Of a stretch of DNA of 6,619 nt, positions 5,503 to 6,619 are shown in pieces (within the stretch, counting starts at the first letter, position 1; each line of letters begins with the position of its first letter). Location: positions 1 through 6,619 of the forward strand of contig JAEOUB010000471.1 in assembly GCA_016839545.1 (NCBI GenBank), written 5' to 3'. The DNA comes from Candidatus Kariarchaeota archaeon. GTDB lineage: Archaea > Asgardarchaeota > Heimdallarchaeia > Heimdallarchaeales > Kariarchaeaceae. The notes under the pieces were generated by a model, which had not been told where the DNA came from, searched no databases, and worked only from the letters and a program-made list of their open reading frames with translations. A program made the translations under genes and the position numbers.

Positions 5503-6474
5503 TTGAAAGCTACAATCAAAGCCTGTGCCAATCTTGCCCTGATAAAATACTGGGGGAACGCATTTTCAGAGCTTAATATTCCTATCAATGACAGTATTTC
5601 AGTCAGTCTCAGTGAACTCCAGACCACAACCACTCTTGAATTCTACCAGGATGAAGACCAGCTGATTCTCAATGATTCACCAGTCTCGGGTGAAGGTAGG
5701 CAACGGTTTGATTTTGTGCTCAGGCACTTCAGGATGCTCACAGGAGTAACTGATAATGTGAAGATTGTGACCACAAATAATTTTCCCACAGCTGCAGGAA
5801 TTGCCAGCAGTGCCTCAGGTTTTGGAGCTATGGCTCATGCACTTTACGAGGCTTCAGGATTGGATTACTCAGACCTGCAAGTATCATCATTGGCTAGACT
5901 GGGAAGTGGTAGTGCATCTCGTACAATTCATCCAGGATTTGCACACTGGCACCGTGGGGCAGATCACGAGACGAGTCATGCGACTCAACTCGCACCACCA
6001 AATAACCTGAGAATTCTTGTTACCATTACCTCACCTGAGGAGAAACCACTGAGTTCAAGCAAAGCAATGCTGAGGAGCAAAGAATCCTCTCCTTTCTTTG
6101 CCCAGCGTGGAAATACTGCAAATGATCACATTCCCTATCTGAAAAAGGCACTCCTAGAGTGGGATTTTGCCACTATAGGAGAGATCACGCAGAGGGAGGC
6201 AAACAACCTCCATGCTGTGATCAACACCACAGAGATGGGAATATACTACTGGAACAGGACAACCGTGGAAATCATTCACCGTATCAAGCAATTGCAAACC
6301 TCAGGTATTCCGTGCTACTATACCATGGATGCAGGTCCCCAGGTCAAAGTCCTGGTGATGCCTGAACATGTCAAAGAAGTAGAGAAGTCACTGGCAGAGA
6401 TTGATGATATCAAGAGGATCATCAATTCAGGAGTCGGTTTTGGGTCTCAAGTCACGCAGGACCATCTGTTTTAG
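5503..6474 (+). CDS. mvaD: Diphosphomevalonate (or phosphomevalonate) decarboxylase
   Basis: A GHMP-superfamily decarboxylase of the mevalonate pathway, which makes isopentenyl (di)phosphate for archaeal lipids. Visible are ANLALIKYWGN (9-19), the phosphate loop NNFPTAAGIASSASGFGA (92-109), RLGSGSASR (132-140) and YYTMDAGP (272-279). By alignment with yeast enzyme from memory, Lys15 matches Lys18, Ser135 matches Ser153, Arg140 matches Arg158 and Asp276 matches catalytic Asp302, so decarboxylation rather than simple kinase activity is expected. Asn19 stands where yeast has Lys22, which helps bind the substrate phosphates. The enzyme might therefore prefer the monophosphate, as in the alternative pathway that uses isopentenyl phosphate kinase. 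The length, 323 residues, is normal. The TTG at 5503 is the only usual start codon after the in-frame TAG at 5476 and places the protein just before the first conserved motif. Family call firm; exact substrate open. Confidence 0.88.
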   Translation: MKATIKACANLALIKYWGNAFSELNIPINDSISVSLSELQTTTTLEFYQDEDQLILNDSPVSGEGRQRFDFVLRHFRMLTGVTDNVKIVTTNNFPTAAGIASSASGFGAMAHALYEASGLDYSDLQVSSLARLGSGSASRTIHPGFAHWHRGADHETSHATQLAPPNNLRILVTITSPEEKPLSSSKAMLRSKESSPFFAQRGNTANDHIPYLKKALLEWDFATIGEITQREANNLHAVINTTEMGIYYWNRTTVEIIHRIKQLQTSGIPCYYTMDAGPQVKVLVMPEHVKEVEKSLAEIDDIKRIINSGVGFGSQVTQDHLF

Positions 6475-6619
6475 GGTCAAACTGGTGTACCAAGCCGTTG
6501 AGGTGCATAAACAGCATCAGTACCATTGCTGACCAGGTCACAATAAATTGAACATTCACCCCTCCATCTTGCATCCCTGCAAGCGTGATAAGCAGAATCG
6601 GTACCACCGTTCCAAGATA
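6452..6619 (-). CDS. C-terminal end of a probable membrane protein (5' end outside window)
   Basis: The minus strand is open for 55 codons from the right edge to a TGA at 6452-6454, with no start inside the window. The translation begins YLGTVVPILLITLAGMQ and continues through VQFIVTWSAMVLMLFMHL to QFDPKTDGPA. That gives two hydrophobic stretches joined by a short polar turn, then a short polar tail, a pattern typical of the end of a polytopic membrane protein. It is convergent with the decarboxylase gene and overlaps its last 23 bases. Another minus-strand frame is also open here but is not hydrophobic. No family is recognised from this fragment. Confidence 0.5.
   Translation of the reverse strand, partial: YLGTVVPILLITLAGMQDGGVNVQFIVTWSAMVLMLFMHLNGLVHQFDPKTDGPA

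Noticed and set aside
1..6619. CRISPR arrays, insertion sequences, rRNA or tRNA genes, attachment sites
   Set aside because: No regularly spaced repeats, no transposase motifs or terminal inverted repeats, and no rRNA or complete tRNA fold were seen on either strand.

Overview
The window looks like a piece of an archaeal chromosome. The evidence is an asparagine synthetase of the archaeal type (derived from an asparaginyl-tRNA synthetase core), a GHMP-kinase-fold mevalonate-pathway decarboxylase for isoprenoid lipids, and promoter architecture: two starts have the identical box CTTATATAG centred 26-28 nt upstream, as expected for leaderless archaeal transcripts, whereas the one clear operon-internal start has a Shine-Dalgarno sequence. 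The clade cannot be settled from the sequence. Moderate base composition and a mix of archaeal and bacterial-looking genes fit several mesophilic archaeal groups, Asgard archaea among them, but that is only a guess.

Layout: (a) 3-437 (+) is the C-terminal part of a class 3 lipase-like alpha/beta hydrolase cut by the window edge. (b) 489-650 (-) and 965-1165 (+) are two small divergent zinc-ribbon proteins. The roughly 300 bp between them carry a three-copy 13-bp tandem repeat, several stem-loops and a strong TATA box. (c) 1180-3764 (-) is a two-gene operon: the archaeal asparagine synthetase-like protein is transcribed first, and 11 nt later comes an FMN-binding glutamate-synthase-like protein that has neither the glutaminase domain nor any Fe-S cysteine cluster. 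(d) 3765-4022 is an AT-rich spacer with the operon's TATA box and several inverted repeats. (e) 4023-4607 (-) is a class I SAM-dependent methyltransferase. (f) 4706-5473 (+) is a secreted or membrane-anchored SGNH esterase-like protein. (g) 5503-6474 (+) is the mevalonate-pathway decarboxylase, starting at TTG. (h) 6452-6619 (-) is the C-terminal end of a probable membrane protein that runs off the window and overlaps the decarboxylase tail by 23 bp.

The genes do not form one system. The clearest functional link is the nitrogen operon: an ATP-dependent aspartate amidating enzyme followed by a stripped-down relative of the glutamate synthase FMN domain. Most other genes look like independent housekeeping or accessory units with their own promoters. 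The points most worth following up are the chemistry of the cluster-less glutamate-synthase-like protein, the lysine-to-asparagine change in the decarboxylase substrate site, and the structured spacer between the two zinc-ribbon genes.
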